This document shows positions 13,481-26,200 of a stretch of DNA of 64,000 bases, in pieces. Within the stretch, counting starts at the first letter, position 1. Each line of letters opens with the position of its first letter. The stretch is from the NCBI RefSeq assembly GCF_002234675.1, contig NC_019859.2, positions 10,381,983-10,445,982 on the forward strand, in the 5' to 3' direction. The notes under the pieces were generated by a model. It did no database searches and was not told the origin of the DNA. It saw nothing but the letters and a program-made list of their open reading frames with translations. Origin of the DNA: Oryzias latipes. Lineage: Eukaryota > Chordata > Actinopteri > Beloniformes > Adrianichthyidae. A program made the position numbers and the translations under genes.

Positions 13481-15699
13481 TAGCCCAGAATATGGAAACA
13501 GTTTACTCCTTGCTCTGTGAGTAAATGACAGAAAATTAAGAACAAAGAAAAGAGATAAGCATGTAATTAAAAACAGGAATAAATGCTCTGTTATCATGAA
13601 TTATGTGGTCTAATTTGTGGCCTTATCAGTAGAGTAGAGGAGGGCAGACTGATGGATTCCAGGATGGTCAGGACTGAGATTATCTCTGGGAGAAACAGTT
13701 TGAAGTGTGGAAAGCTTTCAGACGAGGACCACTTCGGTGGTGGTCCAATTCTCTGTGGGAGATCACAACCATAAAATAAATATCTGTCATGGCACAAGTT
13801 AAGTATAAAAACAACATATGGATTATTGTAAAGTTTTATCTTCAGGGAGATCTCATCTTTTTTTTGTTAAATTAAAATAGAAATTACCTTAATGTTATTT
13901 TTGCTACAGCAAAACATTCCTAACAGCAGCCTGTTGGATCGAATATGCAGAAAAGTTAAAACTGCAGCTGGAACATTTAGCATTGCAGTGCCAATTCAGA
14001 TAATCTATCCTTCCTCCAGTAGAATCCCATTAGACTTGTTTCTGTAGTCCAAGTATAAACCTCTGTGCCCCACAAACATACATAGAGTGTTGTATTTCAT
14101 CCCACACCATCACATCCACACCCAGGAGGAGCCGGCTCAGTGCAAACCTGCTAGTGTTACAACAGTGTGTGTGGCAAAAAATATAGAACAACAGACGGGA
14201 AAAGCCATGGAGAGTGCTTTTTCAGCGTATAAAAAACAGATGGACCAAGAGATAGTAGTTTTAAAATGCAAAGAGAAAAATAATAATGAAGAAAAAGACA
14301 GACAAGAATGGGTCAAGTATTAGGAAAAGATGAAAGACCACAGTGTTTCCTTCCTGCACACTGCAAGTCCTGCCTGTTAGACTACCCGTTTTTGGTGTCA
14401 GACTGGTGTTTCCTCACTCTAGACTTTAATCTTAGACACTCAAGGGCAAGTTTGCACAGTCAAATGATAAGACGATACCCATTAATTCAGAAAATAACGC
14501 ATTGATTGGGTTACAGTTTACAGCCGTAAAATGATTCCACGTCTGCTGCTGGACTGACGTTTTGATTGAAGGTGCAGCAGGATGGCAGCTTTTTCTTTTT
14601 TTAACATGTCAGCAGTCAGATTTGGCGCACACTATCAGAAGCTTGGAAAGCAGCCCATTTAACCTGTCAAGATATGACCATGAATGTGGATGAAAAGCAT
14701 GTGCTGCAGACGAGTCACGGAAACAGAGGCAAGAGGTGTGAGAAACAAAAACAAAAAATGGCTGTAACGAAGAAAGAAAAGGAAATATGAAAACAGAGGA
14801 TCCCCATGTTTAGCCATGTAACTCCACACCAAACAGGCACAGAGGAGGAAGAGACTGTTTGAACTGTGTCTCTCTGTGGTTTAGTATCCCTGGGATTCTT
14901 CCGGAGAGGATTCCCAACACTTCAAACACTGTGGATAAGGGAAAGTTGCTCTAGTCCCAGCTGTTACTGATGCACATGCAGCCTCATGTCCAATGATATG
15001 GGCAGTATAAAAATCTCAGACAAACCGGTAAAATGTCCTAAATTCTTTTCCACTTGCCTTGTTTGGGAACTGTGAGTTTCACAGTTGATTCGTTTCACAG
15101 GTGAACCAATGAGGCGCGTCAAACGCAACCTCCCTGATGAGCCCTGTGAATAAAATTTGAATGTCATCTTGTCCGTATTAAACTACCAAATCAGATTTCA
15201 TTCGCTTGGGTAAATGTGGGAGTGACGCACTACAATGAAAATACAAAAGCTCAGTGTTCAAATCCGGCGTAGGCTGTTTGAAAAAACTGTTACCGGGCTG
15301 TGTCTGTGACGAACTGGTTCCTCCGGTAAACCTGTTGCAAAAGTGAAATGAAGTATGAAACAATGCAAAGATAAGAACTCATGATGGGAATAAACAGGAC
15401 TTGCTTGCCATTGATACTTTTAATTAGTGTGTTACAGCTTCGTCTCGCCTTATTGTATTGCAATTTTTAAGATTAACACTGTTCTGACAGCTTACAAACG
15501 TTTAAATCTCATGCAACCAACAAAGTTTATGATCATTTTAGCGAGAAGCACCCACTTTTTAAAGACTTGCAATACGTCCTTAGATATGCAGAACCTGCAC
15601 ATTTTGAATATGAGGACCAACCAATTAGAGAGATATCAAGAGGTTTGGGATCATGAGACTTCAGTGCAACATGAGCATGAGTGTGAGAGAGAGGAAGCT
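13481..15699. other. Non-coding interval upstream of s1pr5
   Basis: No supported coding exon. Sequence around 15060-15330 is somewhat richer in CpG than its surroundings and could include upstream promoter DNA of s1pr5, but no motif decides this. Confidence 0.35.
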
Positions 15700-15897
15700 T
15701 GCAGAAAAATGTAAAGGGGGGGAAGAGTTTGAGTTTTAGGCCAACCCCCAGAGCTGCAGCATGTCTCAACTGAAGTCCTCACTCCCTCTGCCTTGTCAGT
15801 TTGACAATAACTTACTCCCTGACGGCGCTCGGCCGGATTCTGCCGACCAAAAAGCAGATGAAGTGCAGGATAAGAGCGGCGCCGACGCAGTTCCCAG
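15700..15897 (+). promoter_or_regulatory. s1pr5: Putative s1pr5 non-coding exon 1 with upstream ORF
   Basis: A GC-rich stretch ends in CCCAG|GTAATT (donor GT at 15898-15899). The next good acceptor, TCTCTCCACAG, ends at 16847, so exon 2 would start at 16848 and run into the s1pr5 start at 17083. An ATG at 15761 opens 45 codons up to the donor. Across the splice it stays in frame (AG|G TTC CGA GCT GCA TAA), giving a 50-codon upstream ORF that ends before the receptor start. The exon's 5' limit is not visible and the exon pairing is inferred from splice signals only. Confidence 0.45.
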
Positions 15898-17082
15898 GTA
15901 ATTTGTCGAAGAAACAATTATTTAAACTTTTTTTTTTAAACTATTGCTGTAAACATATTTGACATGTCATTTAAAACTATTGGTGTAATTAAAACAAAAA
16001 TCTGAACCACAGATAAAGCTTTTATTTTAAGTTAACTGTAAATAAAGTTTCAGAGGGGTTAAAATGTGAATGAAACGTCTAGATTAAATTACTTTTTGCT
16101 AAAAGAAAATTAAGCTTTTTTGGGTTAAACCTTTAGTTAAAAAATTGAAATTGCTAACATTTTAAGTTTCTAAAAGGATCTCATTTACATTCATGATAGA
16201 TAATTATTTCAAACTTAAACGAGTTAAACATTAAACTTAAAGGACACTTTATAAAATGAAAAAAATAAAATAGAGAGTGCAAAAGCACTCAATTTCTGAA
16301 GGTCTGTTTTAGAAGATTTTCTTCGTCATTCATGGAGTGAATGCAAAAGGACTCATCATGAATGTGTGTACTAACCTAAGTACAGTGGCATGAGTAAATA
16401 TCCTTTTGAACAACTTCCTTAAAAATTTTAAAAACAAGGAATTTTAGATAGTCACACTGCCTTCTGTTTCTTTTTTTCCCCCCTCAAGCCCATTTTAACT
16501 GTAGTAGCTATTTTGGTCAAGCAGAAACTCTTCATTTACACCATGAGAATCAGCTTAATGTATATAAAATCAGTTGCAAGGGTTCCTGCTCAACAATTTT
16601 ACAAGGGACAAATGCAGTTTAAAAGAAAACTGAAAAAATGTACAGGCTTGTTTGACAACCAACCATCTGCCTTTCGATTATTTCCTGCAAGCAACAACTA
16701 TTACTCAAAGTTTTTGAACTTTATGAACAATCTCGGAAGTTCTGACTCTTTTTCTGCCCTTCTCTTCAGTTTTTGGAGTTTTTTTTTTCTTGCAGAATAA
16801 TTTCGCTGCTTCCAAAGTCTAAATAGTTTCTTTTTTTCTCTCCACAGGTTCCGAGCTGCATAATCAACAAGAACTCAAGAGCACCACCTTTTGGTGAAAA
16901 GCAAAACATCTACATGGTTTTTACTGTATATCAAATTCATGTAACCCTTTAATTTGCTGAGGAAGCGGTGCCTTTTTTTGCATCTATTTTGATCCCAGAA
17001 ATTTTTACTGGCCCCCTGCCAGTGCCAAACATGACTCTTTAGCCACCGAGTCCAAGAGGGTTGACAGAAACAAACCGCCGGG

Positions 17083-18288
17083 ATGACGGCTTCAAGTTCT
17101 CTTTCTCCAGAAAACTTCTCCACCTCCCTCAGTCCCTCGCCTGGCTGCTCAGTGCCGCTCTGCAGCTGCCCAAACAAATCAGTCATTGTGGATCATTACA
17201 ACTACACTGGCAAGCTGAAGGACGACCGCTGCCATGTCGGGCTGAAACCTGAGAGCATCGCATTGTTGGTGCTGTGTGGTATCATCATCCTGGAGAATGC
17301 TGTGGTTCTCATCGCTATTTGGAGGAACAAGAAGTTCCATCTACCCATGTATTACCTTCTGGGAAACTTGACTCTGTCCGACCTTCTGGCTGGGATTGCT
17401 TATATAGCTAACATTCTCATGTCTGGACCTCACACCTTAAAACTGACGCCTTTGCTCTGGTTCCTCAGGGAAGGGGGAGTCTTCATCACATTGGCCGCCT
17501 CTGTTATTTGTTTGCTGGCGATTGCAATCGAACGGCATTTCACTATGATGGCCATGCGTCCGTACCACGGGGCCAAGCGGGGACGGATGGTGGCACTTAT
17601 CATAGCAAGTTGGGCCCTGGCAGGTTTTCTGGGGGTGCTTCCCATTTTGGGATGGAACTGCATTGGAAAGTTGGACCAATGTTCAACAGTGTTCCCACTT
17701 TATGACAAAAGCTACATCCTATTCTGCGTCTCCGTGTTCAGTGCAGTGCTTTTGGCCATTGTGGTTCTTTATGCCAGAGTTTTTCACATTGTGCGCACCA
17801 ACACACAGCGCCAGAGGCAGGGCCTGACAGGACCCACGAGAAGAAGTTTATCAAGAAAGTCTAAGAAGTACATAGCCCTGCTAAAGACAGTGACTATTGT
17901 TCTGGGTGTCTTCATCGCTTGCTGGATGCCTCTGTTTGTCCTCTTCCTCTTAGACTTTTTTTGTTCCAGTGGCAAGTGCGAACTACTATACAAAGCCGAC
18001 TACTTCCTCGGGCTAGCCATGATCAACTCACTCCTCAACCCCATCATCTACACTCTGACCAGTAGAGACATGAGAGTAGCCATTCTGAGGCTGCTGTGTC
18101 TGCCATGTCTGATTGCCACAGGCGGACAGATCAACAGGTTTGGGACGTTCCTGGAGTACAGTTTCAGCAGGAGTGAAGTGGGCTCTCAGAGGTTGGACGT
18201 GGGGCAGGAGTCGATCATTTCCACTGGAAACATAATCAACACTTCATCTCCAATTAAATCTATATATCCCAAGCTCTTCAAGTCATAG
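17083..18288 (+). CDS. s1pr5: Sphingosine-1-phosphate receptor 5
   Basis: Class A GPCR of 401 residues in one exon (human S1PR5: 398), expected in the plasma membrane and coupling extracellular S1P to Gi and G12/13. The N-terminal HYNYTGKL motif, with an N-glycosylation site, is S1PR5-like. Seven membrane segments follow from about residue 62. The (E)GGVFITLAAS segment of TM3, the ERH motif at the end of TM3, NPIIYTLTSRD at the end of TM7 and a cysteine pair (CLPC) fit to be palmitoylated are all present. CSTVFPLYDKSYILFCV in loop 2/TM5 fits S1PR5 better than S1PR1-4. The ATG at 17083 lies in a GC-rich context with several short upstream ATGs ended by stops. It sits next to keap1, as in human. 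An a/b paralogue suffix cannot be assigned from sequence alone. Confidence 0.88.
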   Translation: MTASSSLSPENFSTSLSPSPGCSVPLCSCPNKSVIVDHYNYTGKLKDDRCHVGLKPESIALLVLCGIIILENAVVLIAIWRNKKFHLPMYYLLGNLTLSDLLAGIAYIANILMSGPHTLKLTPLLWFLREGGVFITLAASVICLLAIAIERHFTMMAMRPYHGAKRGRMVALIIASWALAGFLGVLPILGWNCIGKLDQCSTVFPLYDKSYILFCVSVFSAVLLAIVVLYARVFHIVRTNTQRQRQGLTGPTRRSLSRKSKKYIALLKTVTIVLGVFIACWMPLFVLFLLDFFCSSGKCELLYKADYFLGLAMINSLLNPIIYTLTSRDMRVAILRLLCLPCLIATGGQINRFGTFLEYSFSRSEVGSQRLDVGQESIISTGNIINTSSPIKSIYPKLFKS

Positions 18289-19275
18289 ACTCTGGCAACA
18301 ATGGTATTTTGGGGTATTTAGTAAAGCCAAAAAGTTAAGAAGTATGATAGAGGTGCAGCTGAATCATGCTTTGACAAATGCTTCACATTTTACAAATAAA
18401 AAATAAATGTGCGAACAGCAACAATACCATGAACTAGCTTTTTTAGGTAAGAAAAAAAGGGCCACAGTATTCTGGTCAAAATGTGAACTAAACATGACTT
18501 CTTGTCCTGATGGTGTGGAACAGGTAAGAAAATAGGTCAACCTGTATCATCCACATCTTCAAGTTGAATGGTCTGCTACTCCTGCTCTGATAAAATCCTC
18601 AGCACCATAACTGCTTTTGTTTGTGTACGTGGTGCAGTGGAGCTTTGCAGAGAAAGACTCTGAAAAGAGGGAGTTTTATTTTAAGAACACATGAAGATTG
18701 TTGTAGTTTTACTGTGGGAGGGATGAAAGTTTCTCTAATTCTCTTGATTTAGTTGAAAGTGAACCAACCAGACAAAGCAAAAGTCTTTCTATTTTCTGTT
18801 GGTCTGGCATTTTCTGTCCAGTTGCATTAAAATGTCAACACATCCGAGATGTGGCCAAAAAAAAAAGATTTTTGAATGTTATATGGTAATACTTAGACTG
18901 TGACTGAAACCACTCAGTTATGAAAACACAGTTCGGAATTTTTATCTTGTGAATAAAGTTTCATTTATTAGCTGCGGCGGGTGTTTAAAGGATAAGAATT
19001 TATCTGCACTTGTAACTTATTTTATGGGAATTCAAGAAAACTTCAGGGCTGTAACTACAATACTTCTTTCTGTCAATCATCACAAACGTTTCCATTTTTC
19101 TTGAGATATCTGCGGCTGAAATACAGTCGAAGTGGATGAATGTGACAGTTTTCTATTTTGTGCTGAACTTAATGTAGCGACAAATTTTTCATTACTGAAA
19201 AATATGTTTTTTTATAACACTTGTAATGTGAATTGTATTTTGTTACCTTCCTTTTCATTCAAATAATAAAATATT
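18289..19275 (+). terminator. s1pr5: s1pr5 3' UTR with candidate polyadenylation signals
   Basis: AATAAA-type signals occur near 18397-18408, at about 18951 and at about 19265. The last is followed by T-rich sequence. Which is used cannot be told. Confidence 0.45.
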
Positions 19276-20129
19276 TTCTTAGGCGAACCATCACTCTTTT
19301 TGCATTTTGTTGTGTGTGATTTATGTGGTCTGAAAACACATCTGGAGGAGACATTGACTCACATGCATCCCGCTCTTATTGTCTCAGCAAAGCACAGTTT
19401 ATCAGTGGGTTAACAAAAGACTTGGTTTCATTGCTCTGGTTTTGTTTGTCGTTTGATTCTTTAACAATATCGAAATTTTCCCAGATGCTGATTGCAGGTT
19501 TTTGCAATACTCCTGCAGACAGCAGTCAGGCTTTCTTTCCCACACTTGAACACGTGTGCAGAAATAATCTATAAGACGGTTGTTTTTATCTCTGCTGACA
19601 AATGAGCTTACTGACATGACTCAACAGAGGCTTGACCTTTGCAGCTGTAACTGTTGGCTTTTACTGCCACCTTGTGATTTCTTTTAAAAACAAGGCTGCT
19701 ATGTAGGCTACTACCCTATTGACCCGGATTTCACAGTTTGCAGGAGTGAAAAAACTTGGTGTGTCAGCACAAGCCAAAATGTGTTTTGGTCCCATCTGAA
19801 GCAAGGCAGATTTTTTTTCTGATAAAAAATAATTGTTAGATAAGATGATTGCGAGAGAGCTGCATCATGTTTTCTTTTAATGTAGATTGGTTCAGAGATT
19901 TCTGAGTATGAGTGACATATGTATGTTCTTATTATAAGATTGAATTGTTCTTGTGTAGATGCAATGCTTATTTAAGAGGATAAACATATGAGTAAAGTAT
20001 AACTGTAATGGTTGTAACAGTTTTGTTAAGCAATAAGTCACAATTTTAACTCAAAGTTAACCTTTTGGCCTGGTTTTCTTTTTTTGTTTTTTTTTAATTC
20101 TGAGACTCCTTTCCCAATAAAAGCCTACC
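19276..20129. other. Intergenic interval between s1pr5 and keap1b
   Basis: AT-rich, no gene or clear repeat recognised. Confidence 0.35.
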
Positions 20130-20312
20130 ACCCCCTGACGCAAACACGACTCATTGCTCGTCAATGGAGGCGGTCCCGACGTTCAGGAAGCATGCTTTTA
20201 TTGTGAAGGCCAGTTGACTAGTACAATGCTTAGTCACGGTGAGTTACAGCCTCCCCTCCTCCTTCCTATGTGGCGCACAGCTCGGCAGAAAACGTTGGAA
20301 ATAAGAGAGTAC
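20130..20312 (+). promoter_or_regulatory. keap1b: Putative keap1b promoter and first non-coding exon
   Basis: CpG content rises from about 20140 to 21000 in otherwise CpG-poor DNA. Two consensus donors occur at its start (CACG|GTGAGT near 20239 and TAC|GTGAGT at 20313). A strong acceptor (TTCTCTCCTTCTCCCCTCAG) ends at 22380, 845 bases before the keap1b ATG. Together these suggest a CpG-rich promoter, a short 5' UTR exon and an intron of about 2.1 kb. This is inference without transcript support. Confidence 0.35.
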
Positions 20313-22380
20313 GTGAGTTGCCTTTACTTTACAGTTAAATTTTAAAATGTCCATCAGTACGGTTTTGTCAGTTCGGTTGAACGGAAAGTAGGTTTTTTGG
20401 GCGGTAAGACTGAGTACTTACTCTTTGTTAGCATGTTTGTAGCTATCAGTTCTCAGACGTTACTCCACTGTCTATTTTAGGGGCTTATTTTGCTGCTGCC
20501 GATAGCGTTACCTCCACCTCGGTGTTTTCTTCCAATCAATGAGACCGCGGAATTTTTTATCTTTTTAGACCTCAGTTTGGTCCACCTTCATCTGTGTTTT
20601 TGCTGTTGCATGCCAGCTCTGTGGCAGTTTCAGCCGAAAACAAGCTTGTAGTAAGTGTAGATGATGACCTTAGTCAGTGTGGAGTGAAAGCTAAACTTCG
20701 CGTTGTGTGAAAGTTCTTCTAGGAAAGGTGCACGGGATGGAAATCTAATTCCATCCCCGGGCTTACATAAGAACCAGCTCCACTTCTGGGTCGCGTTTTG
20801 GTACATTCAGTTCCACTCTTTCTGGCTTGGCGAATAGCTCGCAATGAGTCACCAACGAGGGAAGCTCTCCTCCTCCACCACGAATGCCAACAAAACACGT
20901 TGGACGCTCTTTGCTTGTCTTCGGCCTCGCCCCCTCCGCGTTGGCTGTTTCGCACAAAGTTTGGCGACGAATCTAGAAGTGAAAGTCTCTCCAAGTTGTT
21001 GTGGTCTCCACAGATTTTCTGCAGCTTTTTTTTAAAGTGACAGCTATTGATTGCAGGCCCGTTTTTTGGAGTTGCACCTTTTGTATGAAAGGTGCTTTAT
21101 AAATAAAGTTGATTCAAATGGGGGTTCCCAAATTGAGGTGCAGGGGTTTATTGAACTTTTTTGTTACTAAAAATGACAATGCAACACAAACTCTCATTTT
21201 TTTGCAATATAAATATCTTGAGAAAAAAGTAAAATGACATAATAATGTTTATGTTATTGAAAATGTTACACTTTTTGAGCTCCTTGCTCATTTGGAAAAA
21301 GATTTGAACCAAAACAAAATGCTCTGAACACCAGCTAAATAAATAAGTTTACCCTCTCAGTTCAATACCAAAGAGATGAAATGCCACATTCACCAGACTG
21401 ATACGCTAGCTGCTTGTTTGTGAGCGATAGCATGTTGAGCAATATGTTCTGGAATGTTCTGTTTTCCTTGTTAGTCACCAGGAGGAAGAAAAGTGCAGTT
21501 TCAAATCAGTGTCATAAAGTGTGTTTCGTGTTACTGTAAGTGTCACTGGCTGACTCCACAGCAGCCTTTAAACACATGACTTTTGATAACAAAATAGTCT
21601 TTTTCCTACTCTACGAACTGTAAAACACTTGTCTTTTTATCTCGTCCCTCAATACAACCTATGGTGTGTTGGTTATATAAGTAATCGTGTTAGGATTGTT
21701 GCTGACGGACTGACTCTTCCTATTCAGAGTTCACCAGTCAAATTGGCCACAGTCTGCTCTTTGTCTTTCATATCCCTGTTGCTTCATGTTCTGTAAAGGA
21801 GAAGTTGTGATGACAGTAAACTGGCCTGCATTCACTTTGTTGCACCCTCCACCCCTCTGTCATTTTAACATTATGCAATAGTCGAGTTGTTGTCCTCCCG
21901 TGGACCCGTGCCCATTCTGTCCTTGCTGACGTACTTTTGTCCAAACCAGCCTGGAGAGCAATCTCTGCCATGTTTCAGTCATGTTCTTGCCCCACCAAGC
22001 CTGAAAAATTCTCATGTTCATGTCTATCTTCATGACATGTAATAATTAAACAAAACAATGGGTTTGATTAACTGAAAATAATTAGTGTTTTCTATGTTCT
22101 TCTTACTATCAGCTGGATTGGTCACAGGATAAGAGTAAATACTTGTCAGCTGGATTTATGCCCAATTGAAGGTACTTTAGCAGTGTGTTTTTAAAGTCAA
22201 ATATGTTGTTTTATTTTATATCTTTAATGTTAGTGTTTTTAGACTTTTGTTGTACACGTCTGTATAAAAAGTATATCTTTACAGTGGCATGTTAAAAGGT
22301 TCTTAACTGGGATCATGTGGTGACCACAGAATTTATCTGAGGCTTCCTAACACAAACCTTTTCTCTCCTTCTCCCCTCAG
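20313..22380 (+). other. Putative 5' UTR intron of keap1b
   Basis: CpG-rich in its first 700 bases, then AT-rich. ORFs at 20719-21040 are by-products of GC content. No other gene is recognised. Confidence 0.3.
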
Positions 22381-23224
22381 CTGTCGGCTAAATTCCCTGC
22401 CTGCTTGAAAGCAGCGGCACAACAAACGATATCCAGCTCTGGAAAATCTTAAGGAAGTTTTTTTTTTTCAAGTATAGACTTCAGTTCTTCCTTCTCCGTT
22501 TCAAAGAGCTCTCAGACCCACCAGTGACGCCTTTGGATCTCTTCTTGATTATCAAACAACAAGCAGTCAAACTGTTGGATTCCTACACATTTATCTCAAC
22601 ATTTGTTTTACTTTTAACGGTCATAGTTTAGCTTTGATCCATCTGATGAGTTGGTTCCTTTAGGGAATTTAACTGACCAACATAGATTTAATAAGAGACT
22701 TTCAGAGCATGATTTAATTGGCTACTGCCATATATTTCTTTTTATTCCTCCAACAAACAGGCATGTTTAACAGGCTTCTGTCAGTATCATGCAGGTGTGG
22801 AAAGACAGAGAGTTTTGTGACAAATGCAGTTGATCTAAAAGAAATCCCTTTGATTCCCGACTCTGTAGTTTAAACTTAATTACAGCAACATCAATCTTTA
22901 ACTCCCATTCAGCATGCTGGAGGGCCAGTGTATAACGGCGTGCCCAGCTGGAACTGGCATCTCTCAAGCTATTTTCAATGTCATAACTCGCAGCATGACT
23001 CAGCTTGAGTGCTAAACAGAGCCAGGACATCTTCATGTGGTCATAAATAAGACTTTTGCAGAGACTAGGAAGGACAACAGAGACGCTGTGACAACTGGAA
23101 AGACTGGAGCTCTGCAAAACGATCACCTCGACTTCATTTCACATGTGGTGCCAGGATGCCCAATAACCGTGTCCACCGATCTTGAAGCAAAGACATTAAA
23201 GAGGAGAAAGACCCTTTCTAGGAA
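22381..23224 (+). other. keap1b: Putative keap1b 5' UTR exon
   Basis: It starts after the pyrimidine-rich acceptor ending at 22380 and runs into the keap1b ATG. There may be a further intron inside (a weaker CAG lies near 22760). No coding content beyond short ORFs. Confidence 0.3.
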
Positions 23225-26200
23225 ATGACAGAGTGCCTGACAGAATGCAAAGCGCTGGTGACGCCCTCCACGCGCAACGGTCACCGCGTCTTCAGCTACA
23301 CGCTGGAGAGCCACACCTCGGCCGCCTTCGCCATCATGAACGAGCTGCGGTTGGAGCGGCAGCTATGCGACGTCACGCTGCGGGTGCGCTACAAAGACCT
23401 GGACGAAGTGGACTTTGTGGCGCACAAGGTGGTCCTGGCCTCCTCCTCGCCCGTTTTCCGAGCCATGTTCACCAACGGGCTGAAGGAGTGCGGGATTGAG
23501 CTGGTTCCCATCGAAGGGATTCACCCCAAGGTCAGTGGCATTTGCTTAGAATTCATCATTTTAAGGGGTTTATTTCCATGTCACGCCTTGGAATAACAGT
23601 TTACGTTTTGTGGTGCAGTGAAGTGGATGTAAACAGGATAGATGTCAAAGAGAAGATGCCCAACTGCTTTAATATGGAGGGACTGCTCTGTCTCCAGAGG
23701 ATTTCAGTTTAACTCGTTTCCAATCTAAATGTTTAACTCCCTTTTGAAGATGTAACTGTTAGTTTCTATGTTAAGGAATGAAAAAGTTCTCAAACAACTC
23801 CTTCTCAGGTTATGGAGCGACTGATTGAGTTTGCCTACACTGCCAGCATCTCCGTGGGAGAGAAGTGCGTCATCCATGTGATGAACGGCGCCGTCATGTA
23901 CCAGATAGACAGCGTGGTCAAGGCCTGCTGCGACTTCCTCGTCCAGCAGCTCGACCCCAGCAACGCCATCGGCATCGCCAACTTTGCCGAGCAGATCGGT
24001 TGCACAGAGCTCCACCAGAAAGCCAGGGAGTACATCTACATGAACTTCAGCCAAGTAAGGCAGTGTCACAGAGCAAAGATAACTTTTATGTAATCTTGCT
24101 TGTATTTTTCCACTGACTTGCCACCAATCAGAAAAAGTGGGGAATTTGAAGTGGTTTTGGAAGTGAAACCTGTTTCACATCTTCCATTGTGGTTCTTGGT
24201 GGGTGCTTTTCCCGCTGCAGTGGGCCATGACCCATGGCGAGCTTTATTTTGTCATGGTTGGAGCATACGTGGTGGCAAAATATGACTGTACGTCAGAGTT
24301 AATTGATCTTTGACAAGATGAGCAAGCAAATTCATGTCGAGTTGAAAGTCTTGTTGCACAAATATTTGTCATTGAGAGCTTTTATCATTTTGTTTTTGTT
24401 TTTTAATTAAAAAACGTGTTTGAAAGTGTAAAAGGTTCTTTTATTCTTTCTCAATGTCAGGAAATAGCTGTAAAAGTCTATGGTTACTTCTGTTCAGTCA
24501 GAGTATTGTTTTTGCAAAAGTTTTTAAAAGTGAAAATGGGTACATGATAGAACCTGCTGAGTCAGTTTGTTCAGGAAGTCAACTGTAATCTGTTTCCAGG
24601 TAAACACTGAAATATTTTTTCATGTAAATGCCTATTAAGATGAAAATAACTGTTTTTTTTTTTGTTTTGTTTTTTTAGTAGTTTTTACAGAATATGTTTT
24701 AAAACCGTTTTGCTCAGGTCATCTACTTGTTTAAAAAAACTTGTTTTTATGATTTTCATTTGTGGAAAGAAGGTAATTGAGCTGTATTTTTTTTTTCTTC
24801 CAGGTAGCGACCCAGGAGGAGTTTTTCAACTTGTCTCAGTGCCAGCTGGTCACCCTCATCAGCCGCGACGAGCTCAACGTGCGGTGCGAGTCTGAAGTCT
24901 TCCAGGCGTGCGTGGCCTGGGTGCGCTACGATCACGAAAACCGTAGACCCTACGTCCAAGCCTTACTCCAGGCTGTGCGCTGCCATTCCCTGACCCCCAA
25001 CTTCCTGCAGACCCAGCTCCAGTCCTTAGACTGGGACCCACAATGCAAAGACTACTTGGCTCAGATTTTCCAGGAGCTCACCCTCCACAAACCCACCAAA
25101 GTAAACCCCTGCCGAACACCCAAGGTGCCTCAGCTCATCTACACGGCAGGGGGGTATTTCCGTCAGTCCCTCAGCTATCTGGAGGCGTACAACCCCTGTA
25201 CAGGAGCATGGCTGAGGCTAAGTGACCTCCAGGTGCCCCGCAGTGGTTTGGCCGCATGTGTGATCAGCGGCCTTTTCTACGCCGTCGGCGGTAGAAACAA
25301 CGCGCCCGACGGCAACATGGATTCCAACGCTTTGGACTGCTACAACCCCATGAACAATTGCTGGTGTCCGTGCGCGCCCATGAGCGTCCCCAGGAACCGG
25401 ATCGGGGTGGGCGTCATCGACGGCATGATTTATGCGGTCGGCGGTTCCCACGGCTGCATTCATCACAACAGTGTGGAGCGGTAAGTCTAAGGAGACGGTT
25501 CATCAAACTCACTCGTGATCAGGACGTTCTGCTCCACAGCTTTTAAGCCTGTTGATGTGAGAGGATTTGAACCTCTGTATGTTGGTTGCTCTGCGGTCTG
25601 TTGACGTCCAGACAGCTGTGTTTGTACTACAGACATGTGGTTTATTTAGTTGACTGTATGAAGCTGGATTTGCCACAAACAAAGTGTCTGGTAACTTCTT
25701 AAAAATGTTGCATATTCTTGTCTTATCAACAGGTTGACTCTTGTAAAAATCTACAAATTTATGCCAGAAAATTGAAGGTCAACTTCTATATTCTAAATTC
25801 CTTTTGGTTTCATAAATATTTACTGTGGTTTAGATTTGGGGAACAATCTTTAACTGGTTCAACTGGCTTGTTTTACATTCAGTTAAATAAATGATCTCCT
25901 TTTTTTTTCTTTCTTTTTTTAACTAAAAGAAATAACATTAAAGCGTGACCTTAGTTCTAAAACTGCAATTATTAACTAAGCTAGCCAAAGTTACGCTGAA
26001 AGAGGAACAAACCAAACCTGTCTACATGGTCAGGTGATGACGTCAGGGAAGCTTAGTTCTACAGCAACAGAAGTGCAAACTAGATGTTGAGAAAAGAAAC
26101 GTCTGCTACTTGGTTACAGTCATTCATTTAACCAGGTGCTGCATTCTATCAACAGCAAAAAGCAGAACAAACTTCCTTTGATTCAAGGACTCGCCAGTCT

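Noticed and set aside
14087-14323. 78-codon Lys/Glu-rich ORF
   Set aside because: No family match, and flanked by AT-rich non-coding DNA.
23233-23499. Arg/Gln/Gly-rich ORFs overlapping keap1b exons
   Set aside because: Frame shadows of GC-rich keap1b coding sequence.
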